From Bacteroidales bacterium (GTDB taxonomy: Bacteria > Bacteroidota > Bacteroidia > Bacteroidales > VadinHA17): DNA of 5,499 nucleotides. The stretch lies in contig PMIG01000264.1 of assembly GCA_003157055.1 (NCBI GenBank), positions 1-5,499 on the forward strand, written 5' to 3'. Positions 1-5,285 of the stretch are shown here, one piece after another. The translations under genes were made by a program, and so were the position numbers. Each line of letters starts with the position of its first letter. Positions within the stretch are counted from its first letter, which is position 1. The notes under the pieces are model-generated. The model searched no databases, was not told the origin of the DNA, and saw only the letters and a list, made by a program, of their open reading frames with translations.

Positions 1-264
1 CTGTTCTCCGATAGGCATTACAATGGGAGCGCCGGTCGCCACTACTTCCATCCCGCGTCTCAGCCCATCTGTTGAGTCCATGGCAATGGTCCTGACAGTG
101 TTCTCTCCTATATGTTGCTGGCATTCAACAACAAGAATAGTACCATCGTCTCTTTTTATTTCAAGAGCATCATATATTTCAGGCATCGCGATGCCCTGTT
201 TTTCGAATGAAACGTCAACAACTGCGCCAATTATCTGGCTGATTTTTCCGGTGTTAAGTGACAT
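1..264 (-). CDS. atpD: F1 ATP synthase subunit beta, N-terminal part (runs off left edge)
   Basis: Catalytic beta subunit of the F1 sector of ATP synthase, which binds and converts ADP and phosphate on the cytoplasmic face of the inner membrane. Read on the minus strand from the ATG at 264, the frame stays open for 88 codons to the edge. The product begins [20 protein letters not shown], the usual start of the beta-subunit N-terminal beta-barrel (crown) domain, followed by DALEI, the [20 protein letters not shown] block and DGLRRGMEV, all typical of AtpD. The P-loop and catalytic glutamate would lie further left, outside the window. The gene has the same orientation as atpH-atpA-atpG but is separated from atpG by the prenyl synthase and two opposite-strand genes, so it should have its own promoter. 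No Shine-Dalgarno sequence precedes the start, as is usual in Bacteroidota. Identity is secure; only the 3' part is missing. Confidence 0.96.
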   Translation of the reverse strand, partial: MSLNTGKISQIIGAVVDVSFEKQGIAMPEIYDALEIKRDDGTILVVECQQHIGENTVRTIAMDSTDGLRRGMEVVATGAPIVMPIGEQ

Positions 265-297
265 AAGTATCAGTTATTTAATTTTTTCCAGAAGATA

Positions 298-305
298 CAA
301 ATTTA
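298..305 (-). promoter_or_regulatory. candidate -7 box of an atpD promoter
   Basis: On the minus strand this reads TAAATTTG, an exact match to the Bacteroidota -7 consensus TAnnTTTG. It lies 33 bp upstream of the atpD start and would give a leader of roughly 27 nt. The only upstream TTTG (332-335) is 26 bp away, longer than the usual spacing of about 20, so the -33 element is weak or absent. The leader between box and gene contains GTATC/GATAC (267-271 and 294-298), which could form a loose 5-bp stem. A promoter is expected here because atpD is cut off from the upstream atp genes. Confidence 0.4.
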
Positions 306-380
306 ATAATTTTTGAAGATGATACAGCCCGCAAATTATAAATTCAGCAAATTAATCTGTCTTACAGCTTGAGATTTCTC

Positions 381-402
381 ATTCCTTTGCCGGGGAAGGG
401 AT
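381..402. repeat. imperfect palindrome in the divergent intergenic region
   Basis: An interrupted inverted repeat centred on CCGG; its core 384-399 matches in 6 of 8 half-site positions. As RNA it could form a 7-bp stem (ATTCCTT against AAGGGAT, with one G-U pair) and an 8-nt loop. It is a GC-rich island in the otherwise AT-rich 243-bp region between the divergent atpD and the first barrel gene, upstream of both candidate promoters. It could be an operator for either gene, or chance. A T-run follows only after a 12-bp gap (413-418), so it is a poor terminator. Confidence 0.25.
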
Positions 403-439
403 TCATTCGGAATTTTTTCAATATTCTTCGACGTTTCTT

Positions 440-471
440 TTTGTCAGTTAATTCTTAATAATATATCTTTA
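440..471 (+). promoter_or_regulatory. candidate Bacteroidota-type promoter for the first barrel gene
   Basis: TTTG at 440-443 (-33 box) and TATCTTTA at 464-471 (-7 box, matching TAnnTTTG except for the last base) are separated by 20 bp, the spacing expected for the primary sigma factor of Bacteroidota. Transcription would start near 478, leaving a leader of about 30 nt before the ATG at 508. The promoter lies outside the duplicated segment, which starts at about 486, so no copy of it precedes the second barrel gene. Confidence 0.5.
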
Positions 472-480
472 TGTCAGTTA
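442..480 (+). repeat. 9-bp direct repeat TGTCAGTTA flanking the promoter
   Basis: TGTCAGTTA occurs at 442-450 and again at 472-480, exactly 30 bp apart (about three helical turns). The first copy overlaps the candidate -33 box and spacer; the second covers the predicted start of transcription. That placement would suit two binding sites for a regulator acting from one face of the helix, but no regulator is known here and the match could be chance. Confidence 0.35.
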
Positions 481-507
481 CTAACATTTATCCCTTAAAC
501 TGTCCAT

Positions 508-1086
508 ATGAAAAAAATCTTACTCATCCTGCTTATTTCTGTTATAGTGTTTCCCGCAGTAAATGCCCAGTTTACAAAGGTTGGAGGCGGACTGACCTTC
601 AGCTCGGGTTATCACTTTCATGAAATGAATTTTGATGCAAACAAGAGCGGAAATCTTGCTCTAACATTCAAGGGGATCTACAAAATAAACGTACCTCTCC
701 AGATCTCCCCTTCGTTTACTTTTTTTCTTCCTCATGTATACAAAGATCTGGATGAAAAAACAACAGTGACCACAATGATGTTTGATATAAACGGTCATTA
801 TGTTTTCAATTCACTTGACAAGTTCGAATTTTACGGACTTACAGGGCTAGATGTGCTGCTTGCCTGGAAAAATGACAAATACGCCGGTTCCCCTGCACAG
901 AAAGAGAGTGATAATGCCCTCGGACTGAATCTTGGCCTCGGATCCTATATGAAGCTAACCAACCAGTTTGACCTTTATCTCGAAGCAAAATATATCTTCA
1001 GCAAATATCATCAGTTCATGCTCAATGCAGGAATTCTGATAAACATTGACTGGCTTAAAAAACACGAGGAGACCGGGATAAATTAA
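508..1086 (+). CDS. small outer-membrane beta-barrel-like protein, copy 1
   Basis: A 192-residue secreted protein of unknown function. Residues 1-20 form a clear Sec signal peptide: MKK, a hydrophobic core through about residue 15, then PAVNA with predicted signal peptidase I cleavage before Q21. The mature ~172 residues alternate polar and hydrophobic or aromatic residues in short strands separated by turns (for example NLALTFKGIYKINVPLQISPSFTFF, residues 49-73 in part; FEFYGLTG near 106-113; FDLYLEAKYIF; FMLNAGILINIDW), the pattern of an approximately eight-stranded barrel of the OMP_b-brl / porin-like superfamily common in Bacteroidota. After the last strand comes a charged tail, KKHEETGIN, rather than a terminal Phe. 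It is about two thirds identical to the next gene. A good promoter lies upstream, no Shine-Dalgarno is seen, and a hairpin terminator follows 18 bp after the stop. Outer-membrane location is inferred; a periplasmic beta-rich protein is possible. No ligand or partner can be assigned. Confidence 0.85.
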   Translation: MKKILLILLISVIVFPAVNAQFTKVGGGLTFSSGYHFHEMNFDANKSGNLALTFKGIYKINVPLQISPSFTFFLPHVYKDLDEKTTVTTMMFDINGHYVFNSLDKFEFYGLTGLDVLLAWKNDKYAGSPAQKESDNALGLNLGLGSYMKLTNQFDLYLEAKYIFSKYHQFMLNAGILINIDWLKKHEETGIN

Positions 1087-1145
1087 TGATTTCATCTTAT
1101 TTGGGAGATGGCAGGATTTGTCATCTCTTTTTTTCTTGATTCATC
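1083..1145 (-). pseudogene. decayed fragment of the prenyl synthase C-terminus
   Basis: Read on the minus strand, 1145 to 1092 gives DESRKKEMTNPAISQIR then a stop, against DESRKKEMINLAISLIGRDH at the end of the intact synthase (1742-1804). The fragment has four substitutions or breaks in this stretch, including a premature TGA at 1092-1094. It has no upstream start or remainder of the gene. It was created when the barrel gene was duplicated together with the end of its convergent neighbour. It is not expected to be translated; the part that forms the barrel-gene terminator is the best preserved, while the 12 bp at 1091-1102 are the most diverged. Confidence 0.75.
1105..1134 (+). terminator. 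rho-independent terminator after barrel copy 1
   Basis: GAGATGGC (1105-1112) pairs with GTCATCTC (1120-1127): 8 bp with one G-U, a 7-nt loop, and directly after it seven T (1128-1134). It stands 18 bp past the stop of the first barrel gene. It is the copied version of the hairpin at 1764-1793, but with A changed to G at 1120, which adds a C-G pair at the top of the stem. It should limit read-through into copy 2. Confidence 0.8.
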
Positions 1146-1160
1146 CGTTAATCTGTAATT

Positions 1161-1745
1161 ATGAAGAAAGCCTTACTCCTTATTTTTATTGTCATGATAG
1201 CATTCCCGGCAGTAAATGCTCAACCCGAAAGGCTGGGCGGAGGTCCGATCTTCAACAGCGGATATCACTTTCACGATATCAATTCTCCAGGAAACAAGAG
1301 CGGGAATCTTGCTATTTCATTAAAACATACCCACAAGATTAGCGTGCCGATCGAGTTCTCTCCCACTTTTTCTTTTTGCTTTCCTCATGTCTATAAGGAC
1401 CTTGATATGAAGGAAACGGTGACATCACTTATGTTTGAAATAGATATCCATTACATCTTCAATTCGCTTGACAAGTTCGAATTCTATGGGCTTGCAGGGC
1501 CCAATCTTCTTTCTGCATGGAAAACAACCAGATACGCCGGGAATTCGACGGCAACTTCCAGGGAGAGAGACAGGGCGCTGGGGCTTAATCTGGGTGCAGG
1601 ATCATATCTTAAACTTACCGATCAGTTTGATCTTTACATGGAAGCAAAATATATCCTAAGCAAATATCCGCAGTTCATGCTCAGTGCAGGCATTCTGATA
1701 AATATTGACTGGCTTAAAAAACACGAGGATACAGGGATAAATTAA
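1161..1745 (+). CDS. small outer-membrane beta-barrel-like protein, copy 2
   Basis: A 194-residue tandem paralogue of the preceding gene, of unknown function. It has the same layout: signal peptide of about 20 residues ending PAVNA before Q21, beta-strand-like alternation through the mature part, and the same charged end, KKHEDTGIN. Hand alignment gives roughly 128 identities over 192 positions, with a two-residue insertion near residue 130 (in the NSTATSRERD region, probably a loop). Identity is uneven: about half over residues 21-70, 42 of 50 over the last 50 residues, and the last 126 bp of coding DNA match at 111 positions. The start is fixed by alignment with copy 1. The 74-bp gap upstream holds the copied terminator and synthase fragment, and I find no TTTG / TAnnTTTG pair, so expression may depend on read-through. 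Its stop overlaps the stop of the convergent synthase by 4 bp. The frame is intact, which argues it is still under selection or is young. Confidence 0.85.
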   Translation: MKKALLLIFIVMIAFPAVNAQPERLGGGPIFNSGYHFHDINSPGNKSGNLAISLKHTHKISVPIEFSPTFSFCFPHVYKDLDMKETVTSLMFEIDIHYIFNSLDKFEFYGLAGPNLLSAWKTTRYAGNSTATSRERDRALGLNLGAGSYLKLTDQFDLYMEAKYILSKYPQFMLSAGILINIDWLKKHEDTGIN

Positions 1746-2716
1746 TGATCCCGTCCAATGAGGGAGATGGCAAGATTTATCATCTCTTTTTTTCTTGATT
1801 CGTCAACCGAAACCTTCTGCAGGAATCCAAAACCCTTGTTTATATAATCGTATGCAAGTGTTTCTGTAACTTCTCTTAAGTTCAGCTGTTCGTACAATTC
1901 GACTACTTTTCTGACCTTAAGGTCCGTATCCGGTTCGTTTCCCGAAAAGAGCTCCTGCAACTGCTTAGCCTGAGCACGGGTTGCCATCTCCATTGCCTTC
2001 ACAAAAGGAAAGGTTTTTTTATTGGCAACGATATCGCCGCCTTGTGTTTTACCGAAAACCTTGGTGTCACCCCATACATCCAGAAGATCATCCTGCACCT
2101 GGAAAGCAAGCCCGAGGTTCCGGCCAAACTCATAAAGCAACTCCGAGTCTTTATCATTTGCTCCGCCTATGACAGCTCCCGTCTTAACAGAAGCAGCAAC
2201 AAGCACGGCGGTTTTTAGCTCTATCATTCTAAGGTACTCCTCCTGCGACACGATAGCTGCCTTTTCATAATCCATGTCAAGCTGCTGGCCGATACACACT
2301 TCAATGGCCGCTTTATTATAAATCCTGAAGACTTTAAGAAGCTTGTCTGCGGGAGCCTGCATAAAACAATCATTAGCCACGAAAACCATAACGTCACCTG
2401 AAAGGATAGCCTGGTTTGTATCCCATTTTGCATGAACTGTCGGGAAATTTCTCCTTACCGGAGCGTGGTCCATTATATCATCATGAACGAGGGTGAAATT
2501 GTGGAATATTTCAAGTCCTATTGCCGGAAGAACAGCTTCATCAATCGTATCGCTGAAAAGGTTACAGGCCATTAGTGCCAATACCGGGCGAAGTCTCTTT
2601 CCTCCTATGGAAAGAATATACTTTACAGGGTCAGTGAGCTTTGAAGCTTCCCGTTTATAGGAAAGACTCATCAGAGCTCTGTCAACTACCTCCTTAAGTC
2701 CGGAATGATTGTACAT
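1742..2716 (-). CDS. trans-polyprenyl diphosphate synthase (FPP/GGPP/polyprenyl synthetase family)
   Basis: A 324-residue head-to-tail prenyltransferase that extends allylic diphosphates with isopentenyl diphosphate in the cytoplasm, feeding isoprenoid synthesis. All family motifs are present: GGKRLRP (residues 38-44, substrate diphosphate binding), first Asp-rich motif DDIMD (79-83) with R88 and R89 after it, K168-T169, FQ (205-206) leading into the second Asp-rich motif DDLLD (209-213), and GDIVANKKTFP (227-237). Length is normal. The first motif has the short DDxxD spacing, but the residue five before it is aromatic (F74 in HNFTLVHDD), which in this family limits chain length, so a C15-C20 product is more likely than a long quinone tail; this is inference. 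The ATG at 2716 is the first possible start, with an in-frame TAA 9 bp upstream. It follows atpG by 36 bp and is probably co-transcribed with the ATP synthase genes. Its last codons also contain the terminator of the opposite barrel gene. Confidence 0.93.
   Translation of the reverse strand: MYNHSGLKEVVDRALMSLSYKREASKLTDPVKYILSIGGKRLRPVLALMACNLFSDTIDEAVLPAIGLEIFHNFTLVHDDIMDHAPVRRNFPTVHAKWDTNQAILSGDVMVFVANDCFMQAPADKLLKVFRIYNKAAIEVCIGQQLDMDYEKAAIVSQEEYLRMIELKTAVLVAASVKTGAVIGGANDKDSELLYEFGRNLGLAFQVQDDLLDVWGDTKVFGKTQGGDIVANKKTFPFVKAMEMATRAQAKQLQELFSGNEPDTDLKVRKVVELYEQLNLREVTETLAYDYINKGFGFLQKVSVDESRKKEMINLAISLIGRDH
1764..1793 (+). terminator. rho-independent terminator after barrel copy 2, inside the synthase coding region
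   Basis: GAGATG (1764-1769) pairs perfectly with CATCTC (1781-1786), extendable by one G-U at the loop side, and is followed by seven T (1787-1793). It lies 18 bp past the barrel stop and overlaps the last ~17 codons of the convergent synthase, where the T-run encodes the lysines of ESRKKEM on the other strand. On the minus strand the hairpin is not followed by a T-run, so it serves the barrel gene only. I see no comparable terminator for the synthase transcript. Confidence 0.75.
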
Positions 2717-2724
2717 GCTGGTTT

Positions 2725-2741
2725 AGGAACTATCCCTTCCT
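2725..2741 (-). promoter_or_regulatory. small hairpin covering the only purine-rich stretch before the synthase start
   Basis: On the minus strand AGGAA and TTCCT flank a 7-nt loop (GGGATAG), in the 36-bp gap between atpG and the synthase and 8 bp before the synthase ATG. The AGGAAGGG within it resembles a Shine-Dalgarno sequence but sits 17 nt from the start and would be partly paired. No T-run follows, so it is not a terminator. A role in translation or mRNA processing is possible but unproven. Confidence 0.25.
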
Positions 2742-2752
2742 GAAATTGATTA

Positions 2753-3634
2753 TTAATTCAACGCATCGGCTCCGCTCACCACCTCGAGAATTTGGTTAGT
2801 GATCGCAGCCTGCCTTGCCTTGTTGTATTGCAGCGCAAGATCCTTGATCATCTGCGTAGCGTTATCGGTAGCCTTATGCATCGATGTCATTCTTGCCCCA
2901 TGCTCTGCAACAAAGGAGTCAAGAATTGCCTTATAGAACTGTATCTTAAGTGATTTTGGAATAAGCTCTTTGACGATTTCCTCTTTTGCCGGTTCGTAAA
3001 TATAGTCGGCCGGTGCAGATTTTACGGCACCAGAATCCACGGCTTCAACCGGCAGGAACTGTTCAACCGTCAGGTTCTGAACAGCAGCGTTCTTAAACTG
3101 GTTATAAACGATATCCACTTTGTCATAATCACCGTTTACAAATGCTGCCATGATCTCCTCTGCAATTACATTTACATTTTCAAAAGTGAGATTATTGAAA
3201 ATGGCATTGCGTTCAGGCAGCATCTTAACGTTCTGTTTCCTGAAGTAATCGAATCCCTTCTTGCCTATAGTCAGAAAGGTAACGTTTCCCTTATTAAATT
3301 GCTCAGCGTATTTCTCCGAGACGACCCGCCGGGTCTCTTTTATGACATTCGAGTTAAAGGCTCCGCACAATCCGCGGTTTGAGGTCACAACAACAAGAAG
3401 GATCTTTTGCGGGTCCGAGATGCGGCCATATACATTTTCAATTTCCGAATCGATAAGACTCTGCGAGAGGCCTACAAGAATCTCATGCAGTTTATTGGCA
3501 TATGGCCTCAGCCTGACGATCTTGTCCTGCGCCCTTCTTAGCTTGGCGGCAGAAACCATCTTCATGGCAGCGGTGATCTGTTTGGTGGATTTAACAGATG
3601 CTATCCTTATCCTTATCGCTTTAAAATTAGCCAT
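2753..3634 (-). CDS. atpG: F1 ATP synthase subunit gamma
   Basis: The central-stalk subunit that rotates inside the alpha3-beta3 ring and couples proton flow to ATP synthesis. The 293-residue product has both diagnostic ends. The N-terminal helix, IRIRIASVKSTKQITAAMKMV (residues 7-27 in part), carries the conserved STKQIT..M.MV pattern, and the C-terminal helix runs from about residue 248 (MTSMHKATDNA) to AITNQILEVVSGADAL. The central Rossmann-like part contains SNRGLCGAFN (85-94). In the C-terminal family signature the usual Glu of ITQE is Gln here (ITNQ), which I believe is common in this phylum. The length fits the family. The start ATG lies 28 bp after the atpA stop and gives the expected MANFKAIRIRI; no Shine-Dalgarno is evident. 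It sits between atpA and the prenyl synthase in one leftward unit. Confidence 0.97.
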   Translation of the reverse strand: MANFKAIRIRIASVKSTKQITAAMKMVSAAKLRRAQDKIVRLRPYANKLHEILVGLSQSLIDSEIENVYGRISDPQKILLVVVTSNRGLCGAFNSNVIKETRRVVSEKYAEQFNKGNVTFLTIGKKGFDYFRKQNVKMLPERNAIFNNLTFENVNVIAEEIMAAFVNGDYDKVDIVYNQFKNAAVQNLTVEQFLPVEAVDSGAVKSAPADYIYEPAKEEIVKELIPKSLKIQFYKAILDSFVAEHGARMTSMHKATDNATQMIKDLALQYNKARQAAITNQILEVVSGADALN

Positions 3635-3662
3635 CTTCGACTTAATTATGCATCACCAGGAT

Positions 3663-5249
3663 TTAATAGCCCTGCTTGTATTTCATTGCCATCTCAACGG
3701 CAACTTTTTCAAGCACTGTAGTGATATCATCATTTAGAACGCCATCGCGTAGTTTGTCAAGAACATCGCGATGCTTAATATCCAGAAATTCTATAAAATC
3801 CTTTTCAAAATTCCTAACCTTGTTTACAGGTATATCTTTCAGGAGGCCCTTGGTCCCGCAATAGATAATGGCTATCTGCTTTTCTACCGGGATAGGAGCA
3901 TATTGCCCCTGCTTAAGAATTTCGACGTTCCTTGCTCCTTTGTTAAGAGTAGCCAGGGTGGTCGCATCGAGGTCGGATCCGAATTTGGAGAATGCTTCAA
4001 GTTCCCGGTATTGTGCCTGGTCGACTTTCAGCGTCCCTGCGATCTTTTTCATTGATTTGATCTGGGCATTTCCTCCGACCCTTGATACAGAAATCCCCAC
4101 GTTGATAGCGGGACGTACTCCTGCGTTGAACAGAGCCGACTCGAGAAATATCTGACCGTCAGTGATCGAGATCACATTTGTCGGAATATATGCTGAAACG
4201 TCTCCGGCCTGGGTTTCAATTATAGGAAGCGCTGTAAGCGATCCGCCTCCTTTTATCATGTGCTTAATCGAATCAGGAATATCGTTCATCTGTTTTGCCA
4301 CCTCATCAGATTCAATAATTTTAGCGGCTCTTTCAAGCAGTCGTGAATGCAGATAAAAGACATCACCCGGATATGCTTCACGTCCAGGCGGGCGGCGCAG
4401 AAGCAGGGAGACTTCCCTGTACGACACGGCCTGTTTGGACAGGTCGTCGTAGATGATAAGTGCATCGCGGCCGGTATCCCTGAAAAACTCTCCTATGGCA
4501 GCTCCGGAAAATGGAGCATAGAACTGCAGAGCGGCAGGATCTGAAGCTGTAGCTAAAACAATTACTGTATATTCAAGTGCTCCATATTCTTCAAGTGTCT
4601 TGGCAATGTTTGCAACGGTAGAGCCTTTCTGTCCTATTGCCACGTAAATGCAGTAGACAGGCTTCCCTTTTTCAAAATTGCTTCTCTGGTTTATTATCGT
4701 ATCAATTGCTATTGCTGTCTTTCCGGTCTGCCTGTCACCGATTATAAGTTCTCTTTGTCCGCGGCCAATAGGGATCATTGCATCAATAGCTTTTAAACCT
4801 GTCTGGAGCGGCTGCTTTACCGGCTGGCGGAAGATAACCCCGGGGGCTTTCCTTTCAAATGGCAAATTAAACAACTCCCCTTTTATTGGTCCCTTGCCGT
4901 CAAGCGGCTGCCCTGTCGGAGAGATAACCCTTCCAAGCAACCCTTCACCAACGTTTATTGATGCAATACGACCTGTTCTCTTGACTATGTCTCCCTCATT
5001 AATTTCTTCGGTAGGGCCAAGAAGAACAGCTCCGATATTATCCTCCTCAAGGTTCAGGACAATGCCTTCCATCCCGTTCTCGAACTCTATCAGCTCATTT
5101 GATTCTGCATTTAAAAGTCCGTAAATACGGGCAATGCCATCACCAACTGTTAATACAGTCCCAACCTCTTCGAGCTTAGCGCCTGTCTGGATCCCTTCGA
5201 GTTGCTGCCGGAGAATTTCCGAAACTTCTGCTGGTTTAATATTTGCCAT
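3663..5249 (-). CDS. atpA: F1 ATP synthase subunit alpha
   Basis: The regulatory, nucleotide-binding alpha subunit of the F1 hexamer. The 528-residue product is full length. In order it shows the N-terminal beta-barrel ([14 protein letters not shown], about 32-45, and [18 protein letters not shown], 61-78), the P-loop GDRQTGKT (171-178), the Walker B strand ALIIYDD (263-269), the family signature [10 protein letters not shown] (380-389) and the following arginine, R390, of SVSRVGG, which reaches into the neighbouring catalytic site. The C-terminal helical domain follows from about 395. A polar segment at about 311-333 ([10 protein letters not shown] ... KHMIK) before [17 protein letters not shown] is longer than in many bacteria and resembles Bacteroidota alpha subunits. 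The ATG at 5249 gives the standard [13 protein letters not shown] start, 36 bp after atpH; atpG follows after 28 bp. The protein is highly conserved and shows no lesion. Confidence 0.98.
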   Translation of the reverse strand: MANIKPAEVSEILRQQLEGIQTGAKLEEVGTVLTVGDGIARIYGLLNAESNELIEFENGMEGIVLNLEEDNIGAVLLGPTEEINEGDIVKRTGRIASINVGEGLLGRVISPTGQPLDGKGPIKGELFNLPFERKAPGVIFRQPVKQPLQTGLKAIDAMIPIGRGQRELIIGDRQTGKTAIAIDTIINQRSNFEKGKPVYCIYVAIGQKGSTVANIAKTLEEYGALEYTVIVLATASDPAALQFYAPFSGAAIGEFFRDTGRDALIIYDDLSKQAVSYREVSLLLRRPPGREAYPGDVFYLHSRLLERAAKIIESDEVAKQMNDIPDSIKHMIKGGGSLTALPIIETQAGDVSAYIPTNVISITDGQIFLESALFNAGVRPAINVGISVSRVGGNAQIKSMKKIAGTLKVDQAQYRELEAFSKFGSDLDATTLATLNKGARNVEILKQGQYAPIPVEKQIAIIYCGTKGLLKDIPVNKVRNFEKDFIEFLDIKHRDVLDKLRDGVLNDDITTVLEKVAVEMAMKYKQGY

Positions 5250-5285
5250 ATTATTTATACTTAAAATCCCTGAAAAATTTCTATC

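Larger units (their letters stand above)
486..1804 (+). repeat. tandem duplication: barrel gene plus 3' end of the prenyl synthase
   Basis: Two units of about 655 bp: unit 1 at about 486-1145 and unit 2 at about 1139-1804. The 22 bp before each ATG (486-507 and 1139-1160) match at about 16 positions, the coding regions align throughout with one two-codon gap, and 65 bp from 1081 matches 1740 onward at about 55 positions. Unit 2 continues into the intact synthase gene, whereas unit 1 stops at about 1145, so the right end of the unit lies inside the synthase. The units overlap by a few bases because the junction falls in a short shared ATTYRTC-like sequence (486-492, 1139-1145, 1798-1804), consistent with recombination at microhomology. 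Ends are by eye and uncertain by several bases. Confidence 0.8.

Noticed and set aside
182..195. Perfect 14-bp palindrome centred on TCGCGA, with its CATCGCGATG core repeated at 3764-3773
   Set aside because: Both copies lie within conserved atp codons in different reading frames (Ile-Ala-Met in atpD, His-Arg-Asp in atpA), so coding constraint and chance suffice.
23..316. 97-codon plus-strand open frame over the left edge
   Set aside because: It lies antisense to the well-supported start of atpD and has no recognisable domain; the atpD reading explains the sequence.
1118..1342. Plus-strand open frame spanning the terminator and the start of barrel copy 2
   Set aside because: It starts inside the terminator hairpin and is out of frame with the signal-peptide gene at 1161, whose frame is confirmed by its paralogue.
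486..1804. Insertion-sequence-borne origin of the repeated segment
   Set aside because: There is no transposase, no terminal inverted repeats and no target-site duplication; the repeat boundaries fall inside a leader and inside a neighbouring gene, as in simple tandem duplication.
3261..3737. 158-codon plus-strand open frame across the atpG/atpA boundary
   Set aside because: It is antisense to two conserved genes. Such long frames are common opposite coding DNA; no start signal or homology is evident.
4678..5124. 148-codon plus-strand open frame opposite atpA
   Set aside because: It is antisense to the most conserved part of atpA including the P-loop; the hydrophobic look is a by-product of the complementary codons.
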